Notes: generated by a model not told the origin, from the sequence alone. Shown: positions 21,162 to 29,898, counted from the stretch's first letter. The stretch is DNA of 33,167 nucleotides from Blautia sp. BIOML-A1 (GCF_009883055.1 NZ_WWVR01000037.1:1-33167), one strand, 5' to 3'. Numbers and translations are program-made.

Positions 21162-23105
21162 TCAGTTTTCTATATATCTTCTCCGATAATATTCCATCGT
21201 ACGATACTCAATAATATCTTTCATCTGCTGCTTAAATGCATCAACTTTAATTACATCTGCCAATTCATCTCGAATTCCCAGTGCATAGCCGTCCTTATCT
21301 ATAAAAAATCCTTTACCTGAAGCTTTTAGAAACTTAATCGGCATACTTTTGGCCTTGCTTAAATGCTGTTTGTCTGTTATCTTCCGATACTCTTCGTATG
21401 AAGTTACTTTCGGAAAATCCTTCCAGTTCGTTCCTCGATCAAAGAACTTTTTCCAGCTCTCCACTACCTCAGCATCTGTAACAGCCAGCCGTACATCTCC
21501 CTCGTTATAGAAACCGTACAGAATCGGCATTTTATACACTTTCTGCATATCCGTTGTTTCAATCAACTGCAGAAACTCTCTTCCAATTCCAGAGTAAACC
21601 TGAAGTTCTTCCGCCGATAATTCATGAATTTCATATAAAAAATCCATATATCTTTTAAACGGATTTTCTTTCGAATGTTTCATACAGTATTCGTAAATAT
21701 TATCATCCATATTCGTAAAAAGTTCCATACGTGTCGGAACTTTTCCATCAAGCAATTCTTTCACGCGATAATATTCCTGTTTGATTCTTTCCTGAATAGA
21801 CAACGACTTTTTGTCCATTTCCCGGAAGAGATCGATCAAACGCATATCAAAATCCACGATACAGTCATCGGGATATTCTATTTCAGAATAATCGTACGCT
21901 GTTCTTTCTCCGATGCAAGCACCACCGTTCAATAAAAACGGTGCACGCCCGGCCTTCTCGTAGTTTCCAATAAAATCAAGTACATTTACATACTCTTTTC
22001 CCTTGCTTATCCGTAAACCACGACCTAACTGTTGTAAAAACACCGTAGGTGATTCCGTCGGTCTCAAAAACATAACCATATCAAGAGAGGCAATATCCAC
22101 ACCTTCATTGAACATATCTACAGAGAAAATAACCTTTATTTCCTGATTCTTTAATTGCTCAATTGCCCGATTTCTTTCTTCTGAAAATTCTCCGTCAGCA
22201 TTACTATATACTGCTACAGATTTTACGCCTCGTTTGCAGAATTCCTTTGCCATTTCCTCGGCATGCATTCTTGAACTACAGAAACCTAGGGCACGTTTGG
22301 AACGATATTTTTTGTAATATTTATAAATCAAATCATATCGTTTTACATTGCTAATATATTTATCATTCAAATCCTTCTCATCATATCGGCCTTTTACCAA
22401 TTTGAGTGTTGAATAGTCTGTTTCATCATAAATACCATAATAATGAAACGGAACTAATGCCCCTTTATTGATTGCTTCCTTCAATGTAATCTCATATGGA
22501 ACATTATAATCACAAATTTCATAAATAGACTTTCCATCCATTCTTTCCGGCGTAGCAGTAAGACCAAGCATAAACTGTGGTTTAAAATAATTCACGATTC
22601 TCTGATACTGATCTGTAACAGCATGATGAAACTCATCAATCACCAAATATGTAAAGTAATCCGGCGCAAAATACTCCTCTGTCAGATATTCGCTTCTGCC
22701 AAGCGTTGCCACAGAAGCAAAAATCACAGATTTTCCAATATCCTTTTGTTTTCCATCGAAGAAACCATAGTCATCTGAATGACGAACATTTTTAAAGGAT
22801 ACAGCTGCCTGTTTCAGGATTTCTTCTCTATGTGCAACAAACAATACTCTCTCATACTTTGCAGAATCAAATGCTGCCAAATAAGTTTTTCCTATACCAG
22901 TCGCGGCATGAACCAAACCACGTGAAGCACCTTCCGCCCTGCTGTTTTCCAAAGCACAAAGTGCTTCTATCTGTGCACCTCTTGGTTGAAACAGCTCTTC
23001 AACTTTTGTGTCCGGATCTGTCTGGTCATATCGTGCAAGGTCTTTTGCAACCGCAGGTTTATGCCAGTTCTTTGAATACGCTTTCAATTCTGCATCATCA
23101 ATCAC
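21162..23105 (-). CDS. PLD-DEAD/DEAH superfamily 2 helicase, 5'-truncated
   Basis: From 23105 (GTG, no ribosome site) 647 residues are open. The helicase core is intact: HAATGIGKTYLAAFDS (Walker A), VIDEFHHAVTD (motif II), LGLTATPERMDG (III), VIFSVDMFNEGVDIASLD (V) and FLQQLGRGLRISKG (VI). In the same frame, without any stop, coding continues upstream to about 23281 with [16 protein letters not shown] and SSNISRSALTSGIEWN, the second half of a phospholipase-D-like domain that precedes the helicase in this family. The frame then meets the broken Nudix gene. The first half of the PLD domain, including the His of HxK, and the true start are lost. Expression and function are doubtful, though the core could still be made from an internal start. 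Confidence 0.85.
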   Translation of the reverse strand: MIDDAELKAYSKNWHKPAVAKDLARYDQTDPDTKVEELFQPRGAQIEALCALENSRAEGASRGLVHAATGIGKTYLAAFDSAKYERVLFVAHREEILKQAAVSFKNVRHSDDYGFFDGKQKDIGKSVIFASVATLGRSEYLTEEYFAPDYFTYLVIDEFHHAVTDQYQRIVNYFKPQFMLGLTATPERMDGKSIYEICDYNVPYEITLKEAINKGALVPFHYYGIYDETDYSTLKLVKGRYDEKDLNDKYISNVKRYDLIYKYYKKYRSKRALGFCSSRMHAEEMAKEFCKRGVKSVAVYSNADGEFSEERNRAIEQLKNQEIKVIFSVDMFNEGVDIASLDMVMFLRPTESPTVFLQQLGRGLRISKGKEYVNVLDFIGNYEKAGRAPFLLNGGACIGERTAYDYSEIEYPDDCIVDFDMRLIDLFREMDKKSLSIQERIKQEYYRVKELLDGKVPTRMELFTNMDDNIYEYCMKHSKENPFKRYMDFLYEIHELSAEELQVYSGIGREFLQLIETTDMQKVYKMPILYGFYNEGDVRLAVTDAEVVESWKKFFDRGTNWKDFPKVTSYEEYRKITDKQHLSKAKSMPIKFLKASGKGFFIDKDGYALGIRDELADVIKVDAFKQQMKDIIEYRTMEYYRRRYIEN

Positions 23106-23262
23106 GTAGGAATGATTTTTAAATAAATCCTCAAACGTTTCATAAAATAACTTAAAATTCTGACTGTCCTGGCTATTATTAAAACGATAGTTCCACTCAA
23201 TCCCGGAGGTTAATGCACTTCTGGAAATATTTGATGAACCAATATATATTTCACTTAGGTTT

Positions 23263-23457
23263 TCATAATGAAATATATATGATTTCCATAATTTCTCTTA
23301 CAAGTGCCTGCTGTGGTGTTTCTCCTGGTTCTACTTTTCCGCCTGGGAATTCCCACCCTCCTTTTAATTCTCCATAGCCTCGTGCTGTTGCAAATATTTT
23401 ATTCTTTTCTTTTATGTTGTCGCAGATAATCGCTGCGACTACTTTTACCGTCTTCAT
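23263..23457 (-). pseudogene. Nudix hydrolase (MutT-like), 3'-truncated
   Basis: Starting [13 protein letters not shown] after a GGAGG site, the protein runs through [19 protein letters not shown] to [13 protein letters not shown] and then changes to an unrelated MEIIYISL tail and stop. The break is inside the Nudix box, losing the REUxEE glutamates that bind metal, so it cannot hydrolyse nucleotides. In related genomes a Nudix gene of this type follows a DUF3427 helicase, and here it follows that remnant by 21 bases. Confidence 0.85.
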
Positions 23458-23478
23458 GTATTTTATACCTCCAACCAT

Positions 23479-24240
23479 TTATGCCGTAATATGTGACTGT
23501 AAATATCGTAATAAATCCTCACGTACTGCACGATGCATTTTCATAGTGACCTTCGTAATTGGCTGCATACGACCATGATTGTCCTCCTTCTGGGCATTTC
23601 TGGCTTCTAATACATCAAATTGCCCCATATAGTAGAAGCTTGTCTCCGCATCTGATTTTTTTACAAATAAATGCTTTCTTTCAGCTTCAAGTACATCCTT
23701 CATATAGGAACTATCCAGGCCTTTCCCAATCTGAGAATCCCATTTGAAAATCAGATCATCCTCAAAGGCATCCGCATAATCAGGTTTTCCTTCTACATAG
23801 TTTTTTTCATCCTGACTTTCTTCTTTATGATATGTGATAAAAATGAAGACATCATCACCAATTCGTTTCATACCATACATAATCGAAGATAAATCCTTGC
23901 CACAATTCATAAGAAGGCTTACATCTCTTAATGACCTTTGTATAGATATTGTTGGAACTATGGTGAGCCTCATCCAAAATAATGCAATCGAAAGCATCCG
24001 GCTGGTACTGAAACAAATGTGTATCCCTATTCAAGGTTTCTACTGTGGCAAAAACATAGTCTTTCTCATATTCATAGAACCCTGCTCCCACCAATCCCAT
24101 TGTCACTTTCCTATCAAAAACTTTTTCAAAAGATTTTTTAGCCTGCTTCGCAAGTGTTACACGATGAACCAGAAATAATACTCTTTTGAACCCAAGCTCA
24201 CGCATCTGGTCTTCCGTATCTTTTGATGAGTTTCTGATGA
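23479..24240 (-). pseudogene. DUF3427-type DEAD helicase, both ends and middle lost
   Basis: Two pieces in different frames remain. The first (about 24235-23925) gives RELGFKRVLFLVHRVTLAKQ, GLVGAGFYEYEKDYVFATVE and DCIILDEAHHSSNN, that is motifs Ia-II of a DEAH helicase with the Walker A end missing. The second (about 23925-23479) gives GDDVFIFITYHKEE, DYADAFEDDLIFKWDSQIGKG and KHLFVKKSDAETSFYYMG, the C-terminal DUF3427 domain. Motifs III-VI between them are deleted. The 5' side abuts a relaxase fragment on the opposite strand near 24220. Confidence 0.85.
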
Positions 24241-25028
24241 AGATGACAGAGTCCGGATATGAAATCAGAAAAGGAAAATACCTGGCCTTTCGTGCTCCAG
24301 AGCAAAAACATTTTACTAATGTCAAAACATTGGGAGCCTATTATGCTGAGGACAGTATCTTAAGACGTTTGGAAAAGAATCGTCACAAGGCCCGCATTCC
24401 ACAGAACGCTTCTTTCAAGGTAAGGACATTTGTACAAATGACTTCCTATGTGGCTGACAGCAATCGAACTGGTTTTGATCAATGGGCAAAGAAAAATAAT
24501 CTGAAGGAAGCTGCCAAAACTTTCAGCTACCTTTCGCAACACAATCTTCTAAACTACGAAGAATTCCAAAATCATGTTGCAGATTTGGAGGCTTCCATTC
24601 ATGCCGCCGATAATAAGATTCAGCAAACGAGGCTGGCAGTTCAAAATCAGAAAGTCATTCAGAAACACTGTGAAGTCTATCGAGCCTGTCGTGATGTCAT
24701 TCTTGCTGAGAAAGATGCTCCGGATAGATTGCTCTATCGAAAACAGCACAGAGCAGAATATCAGCTGCATGAAACCACTTTGAAAGAACTTGCAGAGTTT
24801 GGTATTCACAAACTGCTTTCAGCTGAAAAACTACAGCACCAACAAATGGAACTGGAAGAAGAGCTTGCCTCAGCAAAAAAAGAAAAGCAGGATCTCCAGA
24901 AGCAACAGAAGACCCTGCATATAATTGAAAATAATTTTGATGCTATGATCCGCGAAGCTGGTATCAAGGTTCCGGAGAAAGCGCCATCACTTCTGCATCA
25001 ACCGGATCGATCAGAGCCTCTTTCTTAG
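24222..25028 (+). pseudogene. Tn1549-type relaxase, C-terminal part
   Basis: About 260 residues read FDEFLMKMTESGYEIRKGKY, LAFRAPEQKHFTNVKTLGAY and then a helical, Gln/Glu/Lys-rich coiled coil to AGIKVPEKAPS. This is the tail after the catalytic domain in MobA/VirD2-like relaxases of Tn1549-type conjugative elements. The N-terminal nicking domain with Tyr and HUH residues is absent; the 3' end runs out in the antisense of the next fragment near 25000. It is one of few plus-strand pieces here, pointing to an inversion or separate element. Confidence 0.75.
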
Positions 25029-25218
25029 CCTGAAAGTATTCCCGATTGGTGCAGTCCTTAAGCTGCGCTGCAAGATCTGTAAGGAGCTCTAACATCTCCG
25101 GATCTTCATCGGTACTTTTCAGTTCTTCTATAGATCTTTGCACCTCGCGAATAACTTTTATCTTTCCGCCTTCATAGCAATTTAGAATCATTTTCTGTTC
25201 TTCTGTAAATCGTATCAT
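24964..25218 (-). CDS. Transposon-transfer-assisting (TTRAP)-like small protein
   Basis: About 84 residues start MIRFTEEQKMILNCYEGG after AGGAG, a start directly behind the preceding gene's stop. The opening resembles the TTRAP family (MxFTxEExNL...Y), found beside ICE transfer genes, with ELLTDLAAQLKDCTNREYFQ following. The last residues (VDAEVMALSPEP) overlap the relaxase fragment antisense and may be a read-on past a truncation. Confidence 0.5.
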   Translation of the reverse strand: MIRFTEEQKMILNCYEGGKIKVIREVQRSIEELKSTDEDPEMLELLTDLAAQLKDCTNREYFQAKKEALIDPVDAEVMALSPEP

Positions 25219-25219
25219 G

Positions 25220-25882
25220 CTACTCCTGCATGCCAAGTCCTGCCAGAAGATTATATTTAATCTCAGTCAATGCAGTTTCCGGACTTTCCACCTGATCCAT
25301 AAAATCATATGCATCGAATTCATTTGCCAGATCAAGCAATGCCCTTGCAAGTTTATCTGCTGTCATATGCTCCGGATAAATACTTTCTTTTATCTCAGCC
25401 GGTGGCACAAACCGATACTCTGGAAATACTTCTCGAACCCGTTCCAACGCTTCCCTTGCAAGTGGATGAATTGCCAGTTCTTTTACGTAATCCAGATTGC
25501 CACCTTCGATTACAGATCCTTCTACCAGAGGGAATGCATATCCATCATATTCTTCCAATGATTCATCGTGGATCTCCACACCCATGGCATTTCCATAATA
25601 TGCAAGTCTCGGATCCTCGCGAATCTCTTTATATTTCTCTACCGCTTCTTCAAGGGAAAGACCTTCATAACAGGCCTGCATGCTATGGAACTCTTCACAG
25701 ACTGCAGCATAAAATGTCATGCTGGCTCCGGTCTGTTCCTGATATGTGGCTGCTTTCATACGAATTTCTTCACGACGTTCTTTCTCACCATAACCATTAT
25801 TCAGAACATTATCGACCATGTTATAATTCTGCTCTTCCAATTCTTCTACCTTTGCCAACGGCCGGTACTGGAATACTCGCAA
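25220..25882 (-). pseudogene. ICE accessory protein, 5'-truncated
   Basis: The open frame of 220 residues contains TYQEQTGASMTFYAAVCEEF, SLEEAVEKYKEIRED and GNAMGVEIHDESLEEYDGYA, then LVEGSVIEGGNLDYVKELAI and a C-terminal helix. I know this pattern from large accessory proteins of Tn1549-like elements, but not its function. No ribosome site precedes the first start, and upstream sequence is a sortase fragment in another frame, so the N-terminus is missing. The reading is otherwise uninterrupted. Confidence 0.55.
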
Positions 25883-26080
25883 GTAGATAAAGAAAGCAGC
25901 TCATCTTCCTTTGCCACAGTAATTCCTGTGTCATAAAGCTGATAAGCTGCCATTTTGTTCTGCAGGTATTCTATTTGTTCTTCTCTTGTATTTCTGATTC
26001 CGAAGATACATAGTCATTTCCGGATGTTCCTTATAAAAATTTACATCTGTATTTTCTAATGTTTGCTCACGTAAAACTTC
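25850..26080 (-). pseudogene. Class B sortase remnant (two pieces)
   Basis: In one frame EEQIEYLQNKMAAYQLYDTG then ITVAKEDELLSLSTCEYSST gives the C-terminal end of a class B sortase with the catalytic Cys in LSTCEY. Slightly upstream, in another frame, DVNFYKEHPEMTMYL resembles the N-terminal part near the family's FxxEH segment. The middle, with the catalytic His, is gone. Such sortases belong to the surface-display cargo of Tn1549-type elements. Confidence 0.55.
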
Positions 26081-26083
26081 ACT

Positions 26084-26488
26084 TTAATTCTCGCTCAACC
26101 TGTTCTTTAGCTCAATGATATTCTGCTCAATCTGTTGTATCACAGCCTTGAAATCATCATCTGATTTCCCCGTTGGATCATCAAGTCCCCAGTTATCATC
26201 AAATGCCCTTCCGATAAAAGGACATCCTACATTGCATCCCATGGATATTGCAATATCAACATCTGGGATATCAGTAATCAGCTTACTATGCTGATCATTT
26301 GCTTCCATGTCTATTCCATAAATCTCTTTCATGATACGAACAGCATCCTGATTAATCTGAGGCTTTGTCTCTGTTCCGACCGAATAGCTTTCAAATATAT
26401 CTGATGCCAGATGTTTTCCCAATGCCTCCGCTATCTGACTACGGCATGAATTATGAACACAGATAAATGCGACTTTTTTCTTATTCAT
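26084..26488 (-). CDS. arsC: Arsenate reductase, thioredoxin-coupled ArsC type
   Basis: The 134-residue protein is a low-molecular-weight-phosphatase-fold ArsC: P-loop VAFICVHNSCRSQIAEAL (nucleophilic Cys and Arg), then ISMGCNVGCPF with the two redox cysteines, and the general-acid segment DDNWGLDDPTGKSDDDF. It reduces arsenate to arsenite with thioredoxin. Its ATG overlaps the end of the DUF5714 gene (8 bp) and a GGAGAGG site lies inside that gene, so the genes are coupled. No Acr3/ArsB efflux pump is present in the window. Confidence 0.93.
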   Translation of the reverse strand: MNKKKVAFICVHNSCRSQIAEALGKHLASDIFESYSVGTETKPQINQDAVRIMKEIYGIDMEANDQHSKLITDIPDVDIAISMGCNVGCPFIGRAFDDNWGLDDPTGKSDDDFKAVIQQIEQNIIELKNRLSEN

Positions 26489-27170
26489 GAAATGGGCACC
26501 TCTCCTTAATACATTGGTTGTTCTTATCAGAATGAATACACTTTATAACAGGTTTTTCCATTTGTATATTGAAATTCTCTGCCACATAGTCAATCGCTGA
26601 GATTATAGCCATATAAGAATCTCTTTTACAACATCTTGGTCCACCAATGCTCCCGATTGCGTCAAGTGCCTTGGAAGTCATTTTATTAGCCAGACCCCAA
26701 GGTTCATTTTTAAGTGGAGTCGCTCCTGAGATTATTGATATAAACATTCCTGTACTAATTCCGGCGCCACAAGCACCCCAGAATCCACATGTGCCGCCCG
26801 GAACAGCTTTTCCTCGATTCATCATTTCAAGCAGAGCTTCCGGCAAATCAATCTCACCACCTGCATTTTTATATGCAGCAAGGAGCGCTGAACCAACCAT
26901 AACATGATGCTCTGGTCCATGCATATGGCAGAATGGCTGTGCCATCATTTTTCTTATAATTTCTATCGGATTCTTAGATGTTTCACTAAGACATATGTCT
27001 ATAATTACACCCATTCCTTTTGTATGGCATTCATTACATACATAATGACCCTGCTCACATCTAGTTTTGCTTAATTCCTTTTTATGGCATAACACGCACT
27101 CCATCATTTCATCCTTTTCAAGATATATAAGTGGTGCTTTACATATAATACATTCTTCTTTCATTTCCAT
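26481..27170 (-). CDS. DUF5714 cysteine-rich protein
   Basis: The 229-residue protein lies between arsR and arsC. It opens with a zinc-ribbon-like set (CIICKAP, CVLCHKK, CEQGHYVCNECH), followed by a His cluster CHMHGPEHHVMVG, a Gly/Cys segment GGTCGFWGACGAG, another GGPRCCKRD, and a C-terminal CIHSDKNNQC/RCPFH cluster. More than fifteen cysteines in total suggest metal or metalloid binding. The DUF5714 family call is by recognition; no reaction is known to me. The ATG overlaps the arsR end region; an alternative start is the ATG at 27164, better placed relative to GGTAGGA. Confidence 0.8.
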   Translation of the reverse strand: MEMKEECIICKAPLIYLEKDEMMECVLCHKKELSKTRCEQGHYVCNECHTKGMGVIIDICLSETSKNPIEIIRKMMAQPFCHMHGPEHHVMVGSALLAAYKNAGGEIDLPEALLEMMNRGKAVPGGTCGFWGACGAGISTGMFISIISGATPLKNEPWGLANKMTSKALDAIGSIGGPRCCKRDSYMAIISAIDYVAENFNIQMEKPVIKCIHSDKNNQCIKERCPFHE

Positions 27171-27173
27171 TTC

Positions 27174-27443
27174 CTACCTTCCCAAAGCTTCAACAAATGA
27201 ACTTGCCTCTCTTATTATTTTTTTGTTCAGAGAATAATAATGCCACTTGCCTTCCTTACGGTCATTTACAAGCCCACAGTCAACCAATATTTTCATGTGA
27301 TGGGATAAAGTGGGCTGTGTGATATCGAATTTATCTAGAATCTTGCATCCGCATTTTTCTCCATCTGACAGCATCTGAACAATCTCCAGTCTATTTGTAT
27401 CCGACAATGCTTTGCATATTAGTATCATGTCTCTTGTATCCAT
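27174..27443 (-). CDS. arsR: ArsR/SmtB family transcriptional repressor
   Basis: The 89-residue winged-helix repressor starts MDTRDMILICKALSD behind GAGGTGG. It shows ALSDTNRLEIVQMLSDGEKC, then GCKILDKFDITQPTLSHHMK, with a CxC (EKCGCKI) at the place of the ArsR metalloid site (ELCVCDL), and ends RKEGKWHYYSLNKK. Such repressors leave their operator on arsenite or antimonite binding. It is first in the arsR-DUF5714-arsC unit and probably represses itself through the dyad in its leader. Confidence 0.93.
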   Translation of the reverse strand: MDTRDMILICKALSDTNRLEIVQMLSDGEKCGCKILDKFDITQPTLSHHMKILVDCGLVNDRKEGKWHYYSLNKKIIREASSFVEALGR

Positions 27444-27453
27444 TTTTGCCACC

Positions 27454-27507
27454 TCACATAGACAATCATCTATATATCAAATTACCATACACATAGATGC
27501 TTGTCAA
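27454..27507 (-). promoter_or_regulatory. Probable arsR promoter and operator
   Basis: On the minus strand a perfect TTGACA (27507-27502), a 17-bp spacer and a weak TAATTT (27484-27479) lie upstream of arsR. Just downstream is ATAGA/TCTAT in ATAGATGATTGTCTAT (about 27459-27474), and the spacer contains a similar ATCTAT; these are plausible ArsR binding half-sites. The -10 is poor. Confidence 0.5.
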
Positions 27508-27607
27508 TGTGTGTTTATTGAATAAGAGTTATATAGCCCTCTACATAAATACAAATCGAAGCCCCAACCTCCGAAAGACTGAGGCTCCTAACATCAATTA
27601 ATTGCTT

Positions 27608-28215
27608 TTACAGTTCCTGCCCTTTATCTTTCTTCACGGCCTTCTCCACAGCTTTCTCTGCTTTCTTCGCTTCGCTCTGCTGTTTCTTTTCTCCAAGGCG
27701 ATCACGAATACTCTTCTTTGCAGCTTTTGTTTCTGTCTTTTCTTTTTCAAGACGGGATACGCGTTTCTCTGCATTTTCCATGACGGCTTCTTTGCTGTCA
27801 TAATGCTGGACGTGATCGGATAAACGGTCTTCTGTGGATACTTCTGTCTCGTTGACCTGCTGCACCATAGCAGACAGCTCCTTCACATCCATGCCCATTC
27901 CGCTCTGACCAGAACCGTCATCTAAAAGATTTTCCGGCTCCTTTCCGAACAACATGCTTTCCATCATATTCTGCATATCACAGAACATTGGATGACGATT
28001 CATGTCTGATACCAGTGCATCCTGATGGAGCTGTTCCACAGTAATTCCCCATGTTTCAAGGACCGTTGGTGTGACTGCCATACTTGCAATTCCTTCTTTT
28101 GTTTCCTGAAGATTCACGTGGTAGGTAGCTGAAAAATCACTGTGTTCTGTATGAACGAGATTGGCAAGTCTGTCCTGATTTTCCTGGGTATCACAAATGC
28201 GAGATCGGCCATCGT
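27608..28215 (-). pseudogene. DUF5688-type ICE protein with internal deletion
   Basis: The frame of about 200 residues gives QENQDRLANLVHTEHSDF, GIASMAVTPTVLETWGITVE and QLHQDALVSDM, the DUF5688 N-terminal part. It then jumps from LFGKEPENLL to DDGSGQSGMGMDVKELSAMV, missing the family segment that ends in LPSSVHEVL. Then come EVSTEDRLSDHVQHYDSK and a Lys/Glu-rich coiled tail. The deletion is in frame, so a product is possible. The 5' end (before about 28210) meets the start of a plus-strand regulator fragment, so the N-terminus is also lost. Confidence 0.65.
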
Positions 28216-28233
28216 TATGTTCCAGAAGTAGAA

Positions 28234-28491
28234 ATGACTGATCTGTCAAATATCATTTTGGAGACAATTGCCAGTTTGAATGAAATTAATCCTCTTACTG
28301 GTCGTCTGATCCAGATTGCCCGTGACGGTAAGATCAGCGATGATGAAATGAAAGATTTTGCTTATATCAGTAAAAAACTTGATGAAATTTCTTTAGCCAT
28401 AGACTCTTTGAATCTTTGGGTAGATAAGACAGCTGGAGAACAGGGGCTTAATCTTGAACTCTTAAATGCCGAGAAAGAAAAATTGAAATAA
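28234..28491 (+). pseudogene. C-terminal fragment of an ICE/phage-type regulator
   Basis: Eighty-five residues MTDLSNIILETIASLNEINP, LTGRLIQIARDGKISDDEMK and DFAYISKKLDEISLAIDSLN form a helical domain that I associate with the C-termini of HTH (XRE-type) regulators of mobile elements. There is no HTH and no ribosome site, and the frame stays open a little upstream of the ATG, so it is a 5'-truncated gene. It has its own terminator. Confidence 0.45.
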
Positions 28492-28505
28492 TCCATAACG
28501 CCAAG

Positions 28506-28544
28506 AAAGGCAATGAACCATTTCTGACTCATTGCCTTTTCCTT
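28506..28544 (+). terminator. Bidirectional terminator after the regulator fragment
   Basis: AAAGGCAATGA (28506-28516) is perfectly inverted as TCATTGCCTTT (28529-28539) with a 12-nt loop, followed by TTCCTTT. It closes the plus-strand fragment and can also stop the minus-strand unit from the right. Confidence 0.85.
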
Positions 28545-28597
28545 TACATACGCTGTAATTGATTGACGATACTTTCTGTTTTCTTCCTCCTGATCGA

Positions 28598-28813
28598 TTA
28601 TGAATGTGACGTCACCAATGCTATAATGCCACCAATAATCAATAATGGAAAAGCAACGTACATCAGTCCACCTACAACCATACCTATCAATATCACCGGG
28701 AAGAAAATAACCGTGCAAAGTAGTTTCATAATTCCCCAGGATGCTCTTAACCCAAAAACAAAAAATTTTCCAACAAACCAAATTATACAAATTATAAATA
28801 ATAACGATAACAT
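28598..28813 (-). CDS. Small membrane protein (71 residues)
   Basis: MLSLLFIICIIWFVGKFFVFG starts after GAAGGAG at a spacing of 6. Two hydrophobic segments (about 3-20 and 33-68, the second rich in Gly/Val/Ile and long enough for one or two helices) predict an integral membrane protein with hardly any soluble part. There is no assigned family. It starts 57 bases after the metallo-hydrolase gene ends and may be cotranscribed with it. Confidence 0.6.
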   Translation of the reverse strand: MLSLLFIICIIWFVGKFFVFGLRASWGIMKLLCTVIFFPVILIGMVVGGLMYVAFPLLIIGGIIALVTSHS

Positions 28814-28869
28814 TTTTTACTCCTTCTGACATGTGTCTTTCATTTTTTCTGTTCTTTTTCTGGTGAACT

Positions 28870-29556
28870 TCATAATTCTTCTCCTTTTGCACATTCTGTG
28901 TTTTTAATACGTGATTTATATTGCGGATATTCCGTAATAAACCGCTTAATTACATTGGCATCATTCCAGTAATGCATTGGAAAAATGACATTGCAATCTA
29001 CATTTTTAAGGAAATACAGGATCCCGTCGGCATAGTGATTTCCCTGTTTCGGATCTAAAGGGACAAATGCAGCATCAAAATGCATACCCTTGATTTTCCT
29101 GATCTCCGCACGATATGCTGAAGTAAGTCTCTGCTTATCAGCTTTTGGCTCACCATCCCAATACCAGTCATTTAAGTCACCAGCATGATAAATGGTGCCT
29201 TCCTTTGTTTTGACAATAAATGCTACACCACTATCGTTAGATAGCAATGTATCGACTTGGGTGCCATTATCCAGATTATAAGTCTGATCATGATAAACAT
29301 ATGTGATCTTCATATCTGACAAATGTTTTCTTTTGCGTATATCTTTCGCCAAAATTGCCTGATATGTCATGCTCATGTCATCAAGGATATCAAAAATCAC
29401 AGGATTAAAATGATCCTTATGAAAATGACTGCAAAAAACAATTACTTCTTTTTTCTTGTCAAGAAGTGGTAATTCACCCTTATAATAGTCAAAAATATAG
29501 TAGCAATCTTTAGTTTCAATTAAAAATCCACTGTGGTTAATGTAAGTAATTTTCAT
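28870..29556 (-). CDS. MBL-fold metallo-hydrolase
   Basis: The 228-residue protein has the metallo-beta-lactamase fold: MKITYINHSGFLIET, then CSHFHKDHFNP (HxHxDH-like metal motif), then YHAGDLNDWYWDG (second metal site) and FPMHYWND near the end. It resembles UlaG-like and other L-ascorbate-type or unknown hydrolases; substrate unknown. The ATG at 29556 has AAAGG just upstream; an overlapping GTG at 29559 is an alternative. Confidence 0.85.
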   Translation of the reverse strand: MKITYINHSGFLIETKDCYYIFDYYKGELPLLDKKKEVIVFCSHFHKDHFNPVIFDILDDMSMTYQAILAKDIRKRKHLSDMKITYVYHDQTYNLDNGTQVDTLLSNDSGVAFIVKTKEGTIYHAGDLNDWYWDGEPKADKQRLTSAYRAEIRKIKGMHFDAAFVPLDPKQGNHYADGILYFLKNVDCNVIFPMHYWNDANVIKRFITEYPQYKSRIKNTECAKGEEL

Positions 29557-29634
29557 CACCTTTATAAAATAACTCCTTTTTCCCTATAAGCTTACAGACG
29601 AATACCTGGCGTTCATCCACGACCCAGAAGATGT

Positions 29635-29853
29635 CTAATATTCTTTTGCAATTTCCTCTGTTATCTCATATATCTCTTTGAATCTTTCTAGCTCCTCCGG
29701 CGATCTGATCAGCATGATTTCTTCGATTTTTCCGGTCCGTATGTCTTTGAATCCTGCTACTTCTTCTCCGGTGCAAATGCTTGCACGAATAACAGGTTTC
29801 ATATGTTCTCGGTCATATGTTTTTTTCACGATTTTCTTTTTGAATAATCCCAT
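29635..29853 (-). CDS. Conserved 72-residue protein of unknown function
   Basis: MGLFKKKIVKKTYDREHMKP follows GGGAGG at a good distance. VIRASICTGEEVAGFKDIRT and EEIMLIRSPEELERFKEIYE follow; the pattern is familiar from Clostridia small proteins, sometimes misnamed aspartate dehydrogenase. No motif suggests a reaction. It lies between the LURP-one-related gene and the metallo-hydrolase, with gaps under 80 bases. Confidence 0.65.
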   Translation of the reverse strand: MGLFKKKIVKKTYDREHMKPVIRASICTGEEVAGFKDIRTGKIEEIMLIRSPEELERFKEIYEITEEIAKEY

Positions 29854-29898
29854 GCTACCTCCCCATCTCCGAATATCTTCGGTAACAAGATCAACTAT

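Noticed and set aside
27540..27607. GC-rich inverted segment after the DUF5688 fragment, possible terminator
   Set aside because: The stem relies on several G-U pairs and neither strand has a T-run.
28362..28892. 176-codon minus-strand frame
   Set aside because: It overlaps the better-supported 71-residue membrane protein and the regulator fragment, and its translation resembles nothing.
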